Below are positions 54,586 through 62,124 of a DNA stretch of 64,000 nt, piece after piece (position 1 is the stretch's first letter; the number at the start of each line of letters is the position of its first letter). This DNA is from DAOMFB01 sp963801475. GTDB lineage: Bacteria; Acidobacteriota; Thermoanaerobaculia; UBA5066. A program made the position numbers and the translations under genes. The DNA is taken from contig CAWDEX010000001.1 of NCBI GenBank assembly GCA_963801475.1, forward strand, positions 248,001 to 312,000. Reading direction: 5' to 3'. Under the pieces are notes generated by a model. The model searched no databases. It was not told where the DNA came from and worked only from the letters and a program-made list of their open reading frames with translations.

Positions 54586-54970
54586 GAAACGTCCTTCGCG
54601 AGGTCGGCGACCGTCGTCTTTCTCATTACGTCGAAGACGCGGGAACGGACGGGGGCGAAGAGGCGCCCGGCGGGGCCCTGTAGCGCCGGGAAGGCGGCCT
54701 CCAGCTCGTCGTACCCCTCGAGGGCGAGGACGACGTCGGCGACGGTGATCTCGGAGGCCGGGCGCCCGAGAACGAAACCTCCGGTCCGCCCGCGCTTGCT
54801 CCGGAGGACGCCCCGCTCGACGAGGCGCTGGAGCACCTTCGCGAGGAACGGCGCCGGGACATTCGCCGCGCCGGCCAGCGCCTTCGGACGCGGCCCGACG
54901 CGAGGGGCCCGCGGCCGTCGAAGTACGGGAGCGCGGCGAGGGCGACCTCGGCGGCCCGGGAGAGGAGCAC
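54582..54970 (-). pseudogene. Rrf2-family regulator, frameshifted
   Basis: A GTG at 54970 starts LLSRAAEVALAALPYFDGRGPLASGRV, the N-terminal helix of an Rrf2 protein. The recognition part (PKALAGAANVPAPFLAKVL, then QRLVERGVLRSKRGRTGGFVL) continues in another frame to the stop at 54582. Adding one base near 54893-54898 joins the two into a normal protein of about 130 residues. No cluster cysteines are visible. It overlaps the pirin start, so it likely regulated that gene. Real pseudogene or single-base sequencing error. No other gene is seen in the 95 bases upstream (54971-55065). Confidence 0.7.
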
Positions 54971-55065
54971 GAGTGCCGCCTGCTCAGCCCACCTGGCGGA
55001 GGGCGCTGGTGGCCCGCCGGGGGACTTGGCTTCGCTCGCCCCCGGACCCCCCGCGCTCAGACAGG

Positions 55066-56244
55066 TCATCCGACTTGCCTCAATGCGCTGGTGATTTTCG
55101 TGAACGCGGCCCGGCCGGCGGGAAAGACGCCTCCGAAGAAGCCCATGGCCAGCGAGAAGACCATCCCCGTCGCCATCAGCCCGGGCGTCAGCCGGAAGGC
55201 GAAGACCACCTCGGAGAAGGTGGCGAAGTTCGTAGTCCCGGTGACGCCGGACAGGGCCAGCTTCACCGCCAGCCAGCCGAGGGCGCAGCCGAGGATCCCG
55301 CCGAGGAGCGCGAGGACGATCGACTCGAGGACGAACGAGGCCATGATCGAGACCCGCCCGAAGCCGAGGGCGCGAAGCGTGGCGATCTCGCGGGTCCGCG
55401 CCGAGACGGCGGCGTACATGGTGTTCATGGCGCCGAAGCAGGCGCCGATCGCCATGACGACGCCCACGAAGACGCCGAGGAACTTGATCGGCGCCGCCGT
55501 GGAGGTCTGCTCGTCGTAGTACTTCCGCTCGATCTTCCCCTCGAGGGCGAGGCGCGGGTCCCCGGCGAGCCCGGCGAGGAACTGGTCGCGCCCCGCGCGG
55601 TCGGTCGTGCGCACGAGGACCGACGAGTAACCGAGTCGCTTGAAGTCCGAGGCCATCCCCTCCACGTCGGTCCAGATCTCGCTGTCGGGGGCCGTGCCGC
55701 CGGCGTCGAAGAGGCCCACGACGGTCCAGCGGTAGGCGCCGAACTTGATCGTCTGCCCGACGTCGCAGTTCGCGAACCGCCGCTCGACGCTCTTCGAGAC
55801 GACGACCTCGGACCGTCCGGGCGTGAACATCCGCCCCTTGTCGAGGTCGAAGGTGGGGCGCAGCTTCACGGCCTTCTCGCCGACGCCGCGGATCGTCACG
55901 TTCGAGGAGCCGCCTCCCTGCTTCTCGAGGTTCACGACGACGACCAGCTCCGGCGAGGCCAGCGGCTTGCCGTCGGTGTCCTTCGCGATGCCGGGGAGCG
56001 TCTCGATAAGGGGCACCTGGTCGCGCCCGATGCCCGACTGCAGCTCCGACTGCGAGTTCTGCCGTAGGACGAGAACGTTCTGGTCCGACCCCGACGCCGT
56101 GAAGACGCGGGTGAGCCCCTCGCCGAGCGCCATGACACAGAGGAAGACCGCCACGACGAGGCCGATGCCCAGCACGGTGAGCCCCGTCGTGATCTTCCGG
56201 ACGAAGAGGTTGCGCCAGTTGTACTTCAGCGGGATCGAGAGCAT
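55066..56244 (-). CDS. FtsX/MacB-type ABC permease A
   Basis: A 392-residue permease. A first membrane segment at about 16-42 is followed by a large periplasmic MacB-like domain (about 45-255) and three C-terminal segments (about 265-290, 315-345, 355-380). It has the FtsX block TREIATLRALGFGRVSIMASFVLESIVLALLGG (in parts). Such proteins do not form a channel but transmit force across the membrane for lipoprotein or toxin export. It is the last gene of a five-gene cluster. Confidence 0.88.
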   Translation of the reverse strand: MLSIPLKYNWRNLFVRKITTGLTVLGIGLVVAVFLCVMALGEGLTRVFTASGSDQNVLVLRQNSQSELQSGIGRDQVPLIETLPGIAKDTDGKPLASPELVVVVNLEKQGGGSSNVTIRGVGEKAVKLRPTFDLDKGRMFTPGRSEVVVSKSVERRFANCDVGQTIKFGAYRWTVVGLFDAGGTAPDSEIWTDVEGMASDFKRLGYSSVLVRTTDRAGRDQFLAGLAGDPRLALEGKIERKYYDEQTSTAAPIKFLGVFVGVVMAIGACFGAMNTMYAAVSARTREIATLRALGFGRVSIMASFVLESIVLALLGGILGCALGWLAVKLALSGVTGTTNFATFSEVVFAFRLTPGLMATGMVFSLAMGFFGGVFPAGRAAFTKITSALRQVG

Positions 56245-56254
56245 GGGACCTCCC

Positions 56255-57412
56255 TCAGGCCACCTGCCGGAGACCGTCGACGATGGAGCGCTGGGCCGAG
56301 CGGACGGCCGGCACGAGACCGGCGAGAATGCCGACGAGAATCGTCGTGACGAAGGCCGTCGCGAGCACGGCCGGGAAGAGCTTCATGGTCGCCGCGAAGC
56401 CGGCGAGCGGGGAGTAGAGAAGGAAGGCCTTCAACCTCGGGAGCACCGCCGCGAAGACGAGGACGCCCGCGAGGCCTCCCGCCAGGGCGAGAAGAAGGCT
56501 CTCCCCGAGGAGCAGGCCGAAGATCGTCCTCTTGGGGTAGCCGATGGCGCGGAGGACGGCGATCTCGGTGATCCGCTCGCGGGCCGCCATCGCCATCGTG
56601 TTCCCGGCGATCAGCAGGATGACGAGCGCGATGATGACGGCGAGCGACCTCACGAGGAGCTTCACGTTCCCGAGGAGGCCGATGAACTGGGTCTGGAACT
56701 CCTTCTCCGTCTCGGCGCGGACCGGCCGGTCGGAGTTCTCGAAGAGCGTGTTGATCTGAGGGATGAGCCGTTCGACGGCCGCCGCCGAGTCGGCCTTGAT
56801 CCAGATGTTCGTCGTGTACCCCGCGCGCGCGGGCCACCGCTCGTCGAGGAGCTTCTGGTTGAAGAAGAGGATCGACTCGTCCTGCCCCTCGTAGACGGCG
56901 CGGATCGTGAACTCGTAGGTGCCCGGCCAGATGTCCCCCTTCAGCGTCACCTTCTGGCCCAGCTTCCAGCCGTACTTCCGCATCAGGAGCCGCCCCACGA
57001 GGGCGCCGCTCCGGTCGCGCTTCCACTCCTCGGCGGAGCCCTCGACGACCTTCGCCTCGTCGAAGACGTCGAGGAGCACCTCGGGGTCGACCCCGAAGCG
57101 CTGGAAGATGTTGAAGGTCGAGAAGTCGACGTACTGCCCGCCGAACCAGTTGAAGGGAGTAGCGGCCTTCACGCCGGCGAGATGGCGGATCTTCTCCACG
57201 TGCGTCCCGGGGACGAAGTTCGCGATCGAGACCTTGTGCCGGACGGCGATCCGGTACATCCCGGCGCCGCCGGACGGGTCGGCATCGAGCGTGGCGAGGA
57301 GCGTACCGAGGATGCAGATGACGAAGAAGGGAAGGAGGATCGACCCGATCGTCAGGGAAGAGCGCGTCTTCTTGCGGAGGAGGTTCTTGACGACGAGCGG
57401 CAGGTACTTCAT
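56255..57412 (-). CDS. FtsX/MacB-type ABC permease B
   Basis: A 385-residue permease with the same layout as its neighbours: one N-terminal segment, a periplasmic domain and three C-terminal segments. Key blocks are KYLPLVVKNLLRKKTRSSLT, MAMAARERITEIAVLRAIGYPKR and the C-terminal SIVDGLRQVA. It is a close paralog of the upstream permease C (same opening pattern K-x-LPLV-x-KN, same ending), so they arose by duplication and may pair as a heterodimer. Its ATG shares one base with the upstream stop. Confidence 0.88.
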   Translation of the reverse strand: MKYLPLVVKNLLRKKTRSSLTIGSILLPFFVICILGTLLATLDADPSGGAGMYRIAVRHKVSIANFVPGTHVEKIRHLAGVKAATPFNWFGGQYVDFSTFNIFQRFGVDPEVLLDVFDEAKVVEGSAEEWKRDRSGALVGRLLMRKYGWKLGQKVTLKGDIWPGTYEFTIRAVYEGQDESILFFNQKLLDERWPARAGYTTNIWIKADSAAAVERLIPQINTLFENSDRPVRAETEKEFQTQFIGLLGNVKLLVRSLAVIIALVILLIAGNTMAMAARERITEIAVLRAIGYPKRTIFGLLLGESLLLALAGGLAGVLVFAAVLPRLKAFLLYSPLAGFAATMKLFPAVLATAFVTTILVGILAGLVPAVRSAQRSIVDGLRQVA

Positions 57413-58581
57413 CACGCGACCCGCCGCAGGCCGTCCACGATGGAGCGGCGGGCGGTCTGCATCGCCGGGACGACGCCCGCAAGGACGCCGACGCCCACGG
57501 CCACGACGAAGCCGAGGGCGAGCACCTCGGGAAAGAGAGTGAAGTTCGATGCGAAGGCCCCCGCCGGGCTGTTCGAGAGGCCGCGCTTGAGACCCGGCAC
57601 GAGGAGGGCGAAGAGGACGAGGCCGAGGACGCCGCCGGTCAGGGAAAGGGCGAGGCTCTCCGCGAGGACGAGGCCGAAGACGGCCCGCTTCGTGTAGCCG
57701 AGCGTCCGGAGGACCGCCATCTCGGTCACCCGCTCGCGGGCCGCCATGGCCATCGTGTTGGCCGAGATCAGGAGGACGACGAGGCCTATGACGAAGCCGA
57801 TGGCCCCGATCAGGAGCTTGACGTTCCCGAGCTGCTGGACGAAGCCCATCTGGAAGGCCTTCTCGGTCTCGGTCTTCGTCGGGGCGGGCGAGTTCTCGAA
57901 GAGGGCGTCGATCTCCTTCGACAGGCGGGCGGCGGCGGCTCCGTCCGTGGCCTTGACGTAGACCGTGCCGGTCTGTCCGGCCACCCGCGGGAGGGCCTCT
58001 TCGAGATACTTCCGGTTGAAGAAGACGGCCCGCGCCGTGCCCGGCTCGGGCAGGTCGTAGACGCCGCGGATCGTCAGCTCCAGGTTCACCGGGTAGATGT
58101 CGCCGATCAGGGTGACCTTCTGGCCGAGCCTCCAGCCGTACTTCCGGAACGAGTCGACCCCGACGACGCAGCCGGTCCGGTCGGCGAGCCACTCTTCGTT
58201 CGAGCCCTGCAGGATCTTCGCGTCGTCGAAGACCCGGAGGAACGTCTCGGGCTCCACGGCGAAGCGCGGAAAGAATTTCCTTGCCGAGGCGTCGATGTAC
58301 TTCCCGCCGAACCAGCTGAACTTGGTGGCGGCCGCCACGCCGGGCAGCCGGGCGATCTGGTCCGCGTAGGTGACGGGGATCGGTACCGCGAGCGAGACCT
58401 GGTGCCGCGTGACGAGCCGGAACATCCCGCGCGTGGCCGCCGGGTCGGGCCGATCGAGGGCGCGGACGAAGGTCGCCAGAAGGCAGATGACGAGGAGCGG
58501 CAGCACGATCGACGCGACCGTCAGGGTCGATCGCGTCTTCTTCCGGAAGACGTTCTTGAAGACGAGGGGGAGGAACTTCAC
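57412..58581 (-). CDS. FtsX/MacB-type ABC permease C
   Basis: A 389-residue permease paralogous to permease B. It has KFLPLVFKNVFRKKTRSTLT at the start, FSWFGGKYIDASARKFFPRFAVEPE in the periplasmic domain, MAMAARERVTEMAVLRTLGYTKR and the ending SIVDGLRRVA. The shared FxWFGGxY block in both B and C suggests a common periplasmic contact. It directly follows the ATPase gene (9-base gap). Confidence 0.88.
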   Translation of the reverse strand: MKFLPLVFKNVFRKKTRSTLTVASIVLPLLVICLLATFVRALDRPDPAATRGMFRLVTRHQVSLAVPIPVTYADQIARLPGVAAATKFSWFGGKYIDASARKFFPRFAVEPETFLRVFDDAKILQGSNEEWLADRTGCVVGVDSFRKYGWRLGQKVTLIGDIYPVNLELTIRGVYDLPEPGTARAVFFNRKYLEEALPRVAGQTGTVYVKATDGAAAARLSKEIDALFENSPAPTKTETEKAFQMGFVQQLGNVKLLIGAIGFVIGLVVLLISANTMAMAARERVTEMAVLRTLGYTKRAVFGLVLAESLALSLTGGVLGLVLFALLVPGLKRGLSNSPAGAFASNFTLFPEVLALGFVVAVGVGVLAGVVPAMQTARRSIVDGLRRVA

Positions 58582-58590
58582 CGCCGCGCG

Positions 58591-59337
58591 TCAGCTCCCG
58601 GCCGCCGCTGCGATCGCGGCTGCCATCCCGACCTCCTTCTGGTCCCCCGTGGCCCGGATGTCCTCCTTGAGGACCCCCTTGTCGAGGTGGACGAGGCGGT
58701 GCGCCCGCGCGGCGGCGCGCGGGTCGTGCGTGACCATGACGATCGTCTTGCCGAACTCGTCGTTCAGCCGCTCGAGGAGGACGAGGATCTCCTCGGCGCT
58801 CTTCGAGTCGAGGTCGCCCGTCGGCTCGTCGGCCACGAGGAGCTTCGGGTCGGTGGCGATCGCGCGCGCGATGGCGACGCGCTGCTCCTGCCCGCCGGAG
58901 AGCTGCCGCGGATAGTGGTCCACCCGGTCGGAGAGGCCGACGATCGAAAGGGCCAGCTCCACCTGCTTGCGCCGACGGGAGCGGGAGAGGTCGGTCAGGA
59001 GAAGCGGCAACTCCACGTTCTCGAAGGCCGTCAGGACGGGAACGAGGTTGTAGAGCTGGAAGATGAACCCGACGTTCCGGCTCCGCCACTTCGCCAGGGC
59101 CGCCTCGCCCATCCCGTGGATCTCCTGCCCGCCCACGGTGATCCGCCCCGAGGTCGGGCGGTCGATCCCCGCGACGAGGTTCAGGAGCGTCGTCTTGCCG
59201 GAGCCCGACGGCCCCATGAGGGCGATGAACTCTCCCTCGTCGACCGCGAGGTTCAGCCCCGTCAGGACGGTGAGCGACTGCGTGTCGCGCTGATACGCCT
59301 TGACGAGATTCTCGATCCGGATGAACGGCTCGGCCAT
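58591..59337 (-). CDS. MacB/LolD-type ABC exporter ATPase
   Basis: A 248-residue ATPase. Walker A GPSGSGKTT (about 42-50), Q-loop FIFQLYNLVPVL, signature LSGGQEQRVAIARAI, Walker B LLVADEPTGDLDS and H-loop VMVTHDPRAA are complete. The VGFIFQxYNLVPxLTAxENVELP wording is the hallmark of the MacB/LolD/FtsE subfamily that works with FtsX-like permeases. It serves the three permeases downstream. The Ala-rich last 15 residues are unusual. Confidence 0.94.
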   Translation of the reverse strand: MAEPFIRIENLVKAYQRDTQSLTVLTGLNLAVDEGEFIALMGPSGSGKTTLLNLVAGIDRPTSGRITVGGQEIHGMGEAALAKWRSRNVGFIFQLYNLVPVLTAFENVELPLLLTDLSRSRRRKQVELALSIVGLSDRVDHYPRQLSGGQEQRVAIARAIATDPKLLVADEPTGDLDSKSAEEILVLLERLNDEFGKTIVMVTHDPRAAARAHRLVHLDKGVLKEDIRATGDQKEVGMAAAIAAAAGS

Positions 59338-59350
59338 GGAGTCTCCTTCG

Positions 59351-60556
59351 CTATTCCTTCTTGACGCGGACCTTCTGGTCGGCGCGCCAGGCGCGGGCGC
59401 CCGCCGCGTCGGCGACGACCTCTTCGCCTCCGGCCGCCCCCGAGGTGACCTCGATCTGGGAGAGAGCGGCGGTTCCGAGGGCGAGCGGCTTGAAGATCGC
59501 CCGGTCGCCCTCTACGAAGAGGGCGCCCTTCTTTCCGTCCACCTCGACGACGGAGGCCGACGGGATCATCACCCTGGCCTTCGCCCCCTCGGCCGGCCGG
59601 GCGCCCGGGTCAAGAAAGACGACGCGGCACGACATCTCGGGCAGGACGCGGGCGTCGCGGTCGAGGATCTCGACCTTGACCTTCACCGAGCCCTTCTGCC
59701 GGTCGGCGGTCGGAACGATCTGGCGGAGGCGCGCCCTGTAGGGGCGGTCGGGGTAGGCGTCGAGCGTCACCTGCGCGGGCTGCCCCAGGGAGAGCTTCCC
59801 GAGGTTCTGCTCGTTGATGTCGGCTTCCATCTCCAGCGAGCCGAGGTCGACGATGACGGCGAAGGTCGCGCCGGCCGAGCCGGCCCCGCCGAATCCCTGC
59901 GGGGCGACCGTCTCGCCGAGAAACGCCTTCTTCACCGTGACGACGCCGTCGATCGGCGCGTAGATCTCGGCGTTCTTGATCAGCTCCTCGGTGTACCGGA
60001 CCTGCTGCTCGATGGAGGCGATCTGGGCCGCCAGCGACCGCACCTGCGAGTCGGCGGCATCGAACGCCTGCTGGGTCCCGATCTTGTCCTCGAGGAGCGC
60101 CTTCGCCCGCTCGCGGTCCCGCTTCGCGTTGTCGAGCTGGGCGAGGATCTGGTCCTTCGTGGCGAGGTACTGCTTCTTCTGGGCCTCCAGCTCCTGCGAC
60201 TCGAGCCGGGCCACGAGCTCGCCCTTTTTCACGCGCTGCCCTTCCTCCAGGTTCAGCCACGCGATCCGCCCGACCGACTTGGGCGAGATCTCCGCCTTCG
60301 ACCGGGCCACGATGTAGCCCGAGGCGGTCAGGACGGTGGAGGCCTGAGTCGGCGTGACGAGGGCGATGCGCGTCGTCGTCACTTCCGGCGGGCGGAGGGT
60401 GACGCTGCCGCTTCGCCGCGCCCAGATCAGGACGGCGGCGACGCCGACGACGAGAGCTGTGGCGAGGACGACCCAGAGGAGGCGCCGGCCGCGGGGGGGC
60501 TCGTCCCGGTCGATCCGGAGCGCGGAGAGATCGGCCGTCTTGTTGAGTGGTTCCAT
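59351..60556 (-). CDS. Periplasmic adaptor (membrane fusion) protein, HlyD/MacA type
   Basis: A 401-residue adaptor. A single membrane anchor (about 26-45) is followed by a barrel-sandwich hybrid domain (IVARSKAEISPKSVGRIAWLNLEEGQRVKKGELVARL in parts), a coiled-coil hairpin around residues 105-180 and beta-barrel domains with YAPIDGVVTVKKAFLGETV. It would link the ABC pump to an outer-membrane channel. It is the first gene of the cluster; its start is 13 bases from no other gene on the strand, and a TAGACT box ends 11 bases before its ATG. No TolC gene is in the window. Confidence 0.93.
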   Translation of the reverse strand: MEPLNKTADLSALRIDRDEPPRGRRLLWVVLATALVVGVAAVLIWARRSGSVTLRPPEVTTTRIALVTPTQASTVLTASGYIVARSKAEISPKSVGRIAWLNLEEGQRVKKGELVARLESQELEAQKKQYLATKDQILAQLDNAKRDRERAKALLEDKIGTQQAFDAADSQVRSLAAQIASIEQQVRYTEELIKNAEIYAPIDGVVTVKKAFLGETVAPQGFGGAGSAGATFAVIVDLGSLEMEADINEQNLGKLSLGQPAQVTLDAYPDRPYRARLRQIVPTADRQKGSVKVKVEILDRDARVLPEMSCRVVFLDPGARPAEGAKARVMIPSASVVEVDGKKGALFVEGDRAIFKPLALGTAALSQIEVTSGAAGGEEVVADAAGARAWRADQKVRVKKE

Positions 60557-60631
60557 GCGGAAAAACGAGTCTACAGCGACACCCCGCGGGGCGCGCCGCT
60601 GCCTTCTACGACGGGAGGATCGTCCGGGTTC

Positions 60632-62080
60632 TCAGCCGGCGCCGCGGCCGGACGGGAGGGCGTTCTTCAGGGCGTCGAGAAACCGCTCGAGGTGTCGCCA
60701 CTCCGTCCTTGCGCTTCCGACGGCGGCCCGGAGCACGACCCGGCCGCCGACCGCGGTGTGCGAGATGAAGCTCCGGCCGTCCGCGTTGACCGCCTCGAGG
60801 ATCCGCAGGTTCGCAGCGTCGGCCTCCCCGGGCGGGAGCCCCTGGGGGGCCCAGCGGAAGACGACGACCGAGAAGGGGGCCGGCGCCACGATCACGATCC
60901 CGGGGATCTTCTCCAGCTCGTCCTTCAGCCGGCGGGCGAGCGCGAGGTGCTTCCGGACGATCTCCCGGACACCCTCCACGCCGAAGGCCCGGAGGGTCAT
61001 CCACATCTTCAGGGCGCGGAAGCGCCGGCCCAGCTGGATGCCGTAATCCATGTACTCACGGACGCTCCCCGCCCGGTTCTCGGGCGTCTCGAGGTAGACG
61101 GGGACGACCGAGAAGGCCCGGCGGACGCGCTCCATCCGCTTGAAGAACAGCGCGGTGCATTCGAGGGGGACGAGCATCCACTTGTGCGGGTTGAAGAGGA
61201 GCGAGTCGGCGCGCTCCCACCCGTCGAACAGGGGGCGCATCTCGGGGAGGGCGGCTGCCGAGCCGGCGTACGCCGCGTCGACGTGAAGCCAGATCTTCTC
61301 GCGCTCGCAGATGGTCGCGAGGGCGGGGCAGGGGTCGACGCTCGTGACGCCCGTCGTCCCGACCGTCGCCACGACGGCGACCGGCACGCGCCCGGCGGCG
61401 CGGTCCTCCGCGACGGCCTTCTCCAGTGCGTCGGGGCGCATCCGGAACGCCGCGTCGACGGGGATCTTCCGGAGGCCTGAGGTCCCGAAGCCGAGGACGA
61501 CGCACGCCTTGTCGATGGAGGAATGGGCCAGCTCCGAGGCGTAGACGACGCCCGGCGGCCGGCCCGCGAGTCCCGTCTTCCGGAGGTCGGGGAAGGCCTG
61601 TTCGCGGGCGGCGACGAGCGCGATGAGGGAGCCGCTCGAGGCGGTGTCGGCGAGCTGCCCGTCGAAGCCGTCGCGTCCCCACGGAAGACCGACGATGGAG
61701 AGGAGCCACCGGACGACGACCTGCTCCATCTCGGTCAGGACGGGCGACGTCCGCCAGAGGATCCCGGTCTGGTTGTAGCCGGCGGCGAGGAAGTCCCCGA
61801 CGACGGCCGGGGCCGCGCCGGTGTTGGCGAAGTAGGCGAGGTAGCCCGGGTGCTGCCAGTGCGTCAGGTTCGGCTCGACGATCGCGTCGAGGTCGCGCTC
61901 GATCGCCTCCCACGGCTCGGGCTCCTCGGGGGGCTCGGGCGGGAGCGCGGCGATCACCTCGCCGGGCTTCGTCCGCGCGAGGACCGGCCGCGACTCGAGG
62001 GTCTCGAAGTAGCGGGTCAGCCGGTCGACGGCGGCCGTCGCCATCCTCCGGAACTCTTCGGGAGCGAAGTCCGCGTTCAT
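60632..62080 (-). CDS. PLP-dependent decarboxylase, aromatic-L-amino-acid decarboxylase family (second copy)
   Basis: A 482-residue group II decarboxylase. THWQHPGYLAYFANT (near residue 73), SGSLIALVAAREQ, the PLP contacts HVDAAYAGSAAALPE and the lysine in FNPHKWML are present, as is the C-terminal YGIQLGRRFRALKMWMTLRAFG, all typical of plant and animal aromatic-amino-acid decarboxylases. It resembles DDC/TDC more closely than does the member at 16126-17577. Product is probably an aromatic amine, but the substrate is not fixed by these motifs. A TAGACT box ends seven bases before its ATG. Confidence 0.92.
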   Translation of the reverse strand: MNADFAPEEFRRMATAAVDRLTRYFETLESRPVLARTKPGEVIAALPPEPPEEPEPWEAIERDLDAIVEPNLTHWQHPGYLAYFANTGAAPAVVGDFLAAGYNQTGILWRTSPVLTEMEQVVVRWLLSIVGLPWGRDGFDGQLADTASSGSLIALVAAREQAFPDLRKTGLAGRPPGVVYASELAHSSIDKACVVLGFGTSGLRKIPVDAAFRMRPDALEKAVAEDRAAGRVPVAVVATVGTTGVTSVDPCPALATICEREKIWLHVDAAYAGSAAALPEMRPLFDGWERADSLLFNPHKWMLVPLECTALFFKRMERVRRAFSVVPVYLETPENRAGSVREYMDYGIQLGRRFRALKMWMTLRAFGVEGVREIVRKHLALARRLKDELEKIPGIVIVAPAPFSVVVFRWAPQGLPPGEADAANLRILEAVNADGRSFISHTAVGGRVVLRAAVGSARTEWRHLERFLDALKNALPSGRGAG

Positions 62081-62124
62081 GCGGGCGAGTCTACGTCGGG
62101 AGCGTGCCGCCTTCGGCGACACCC

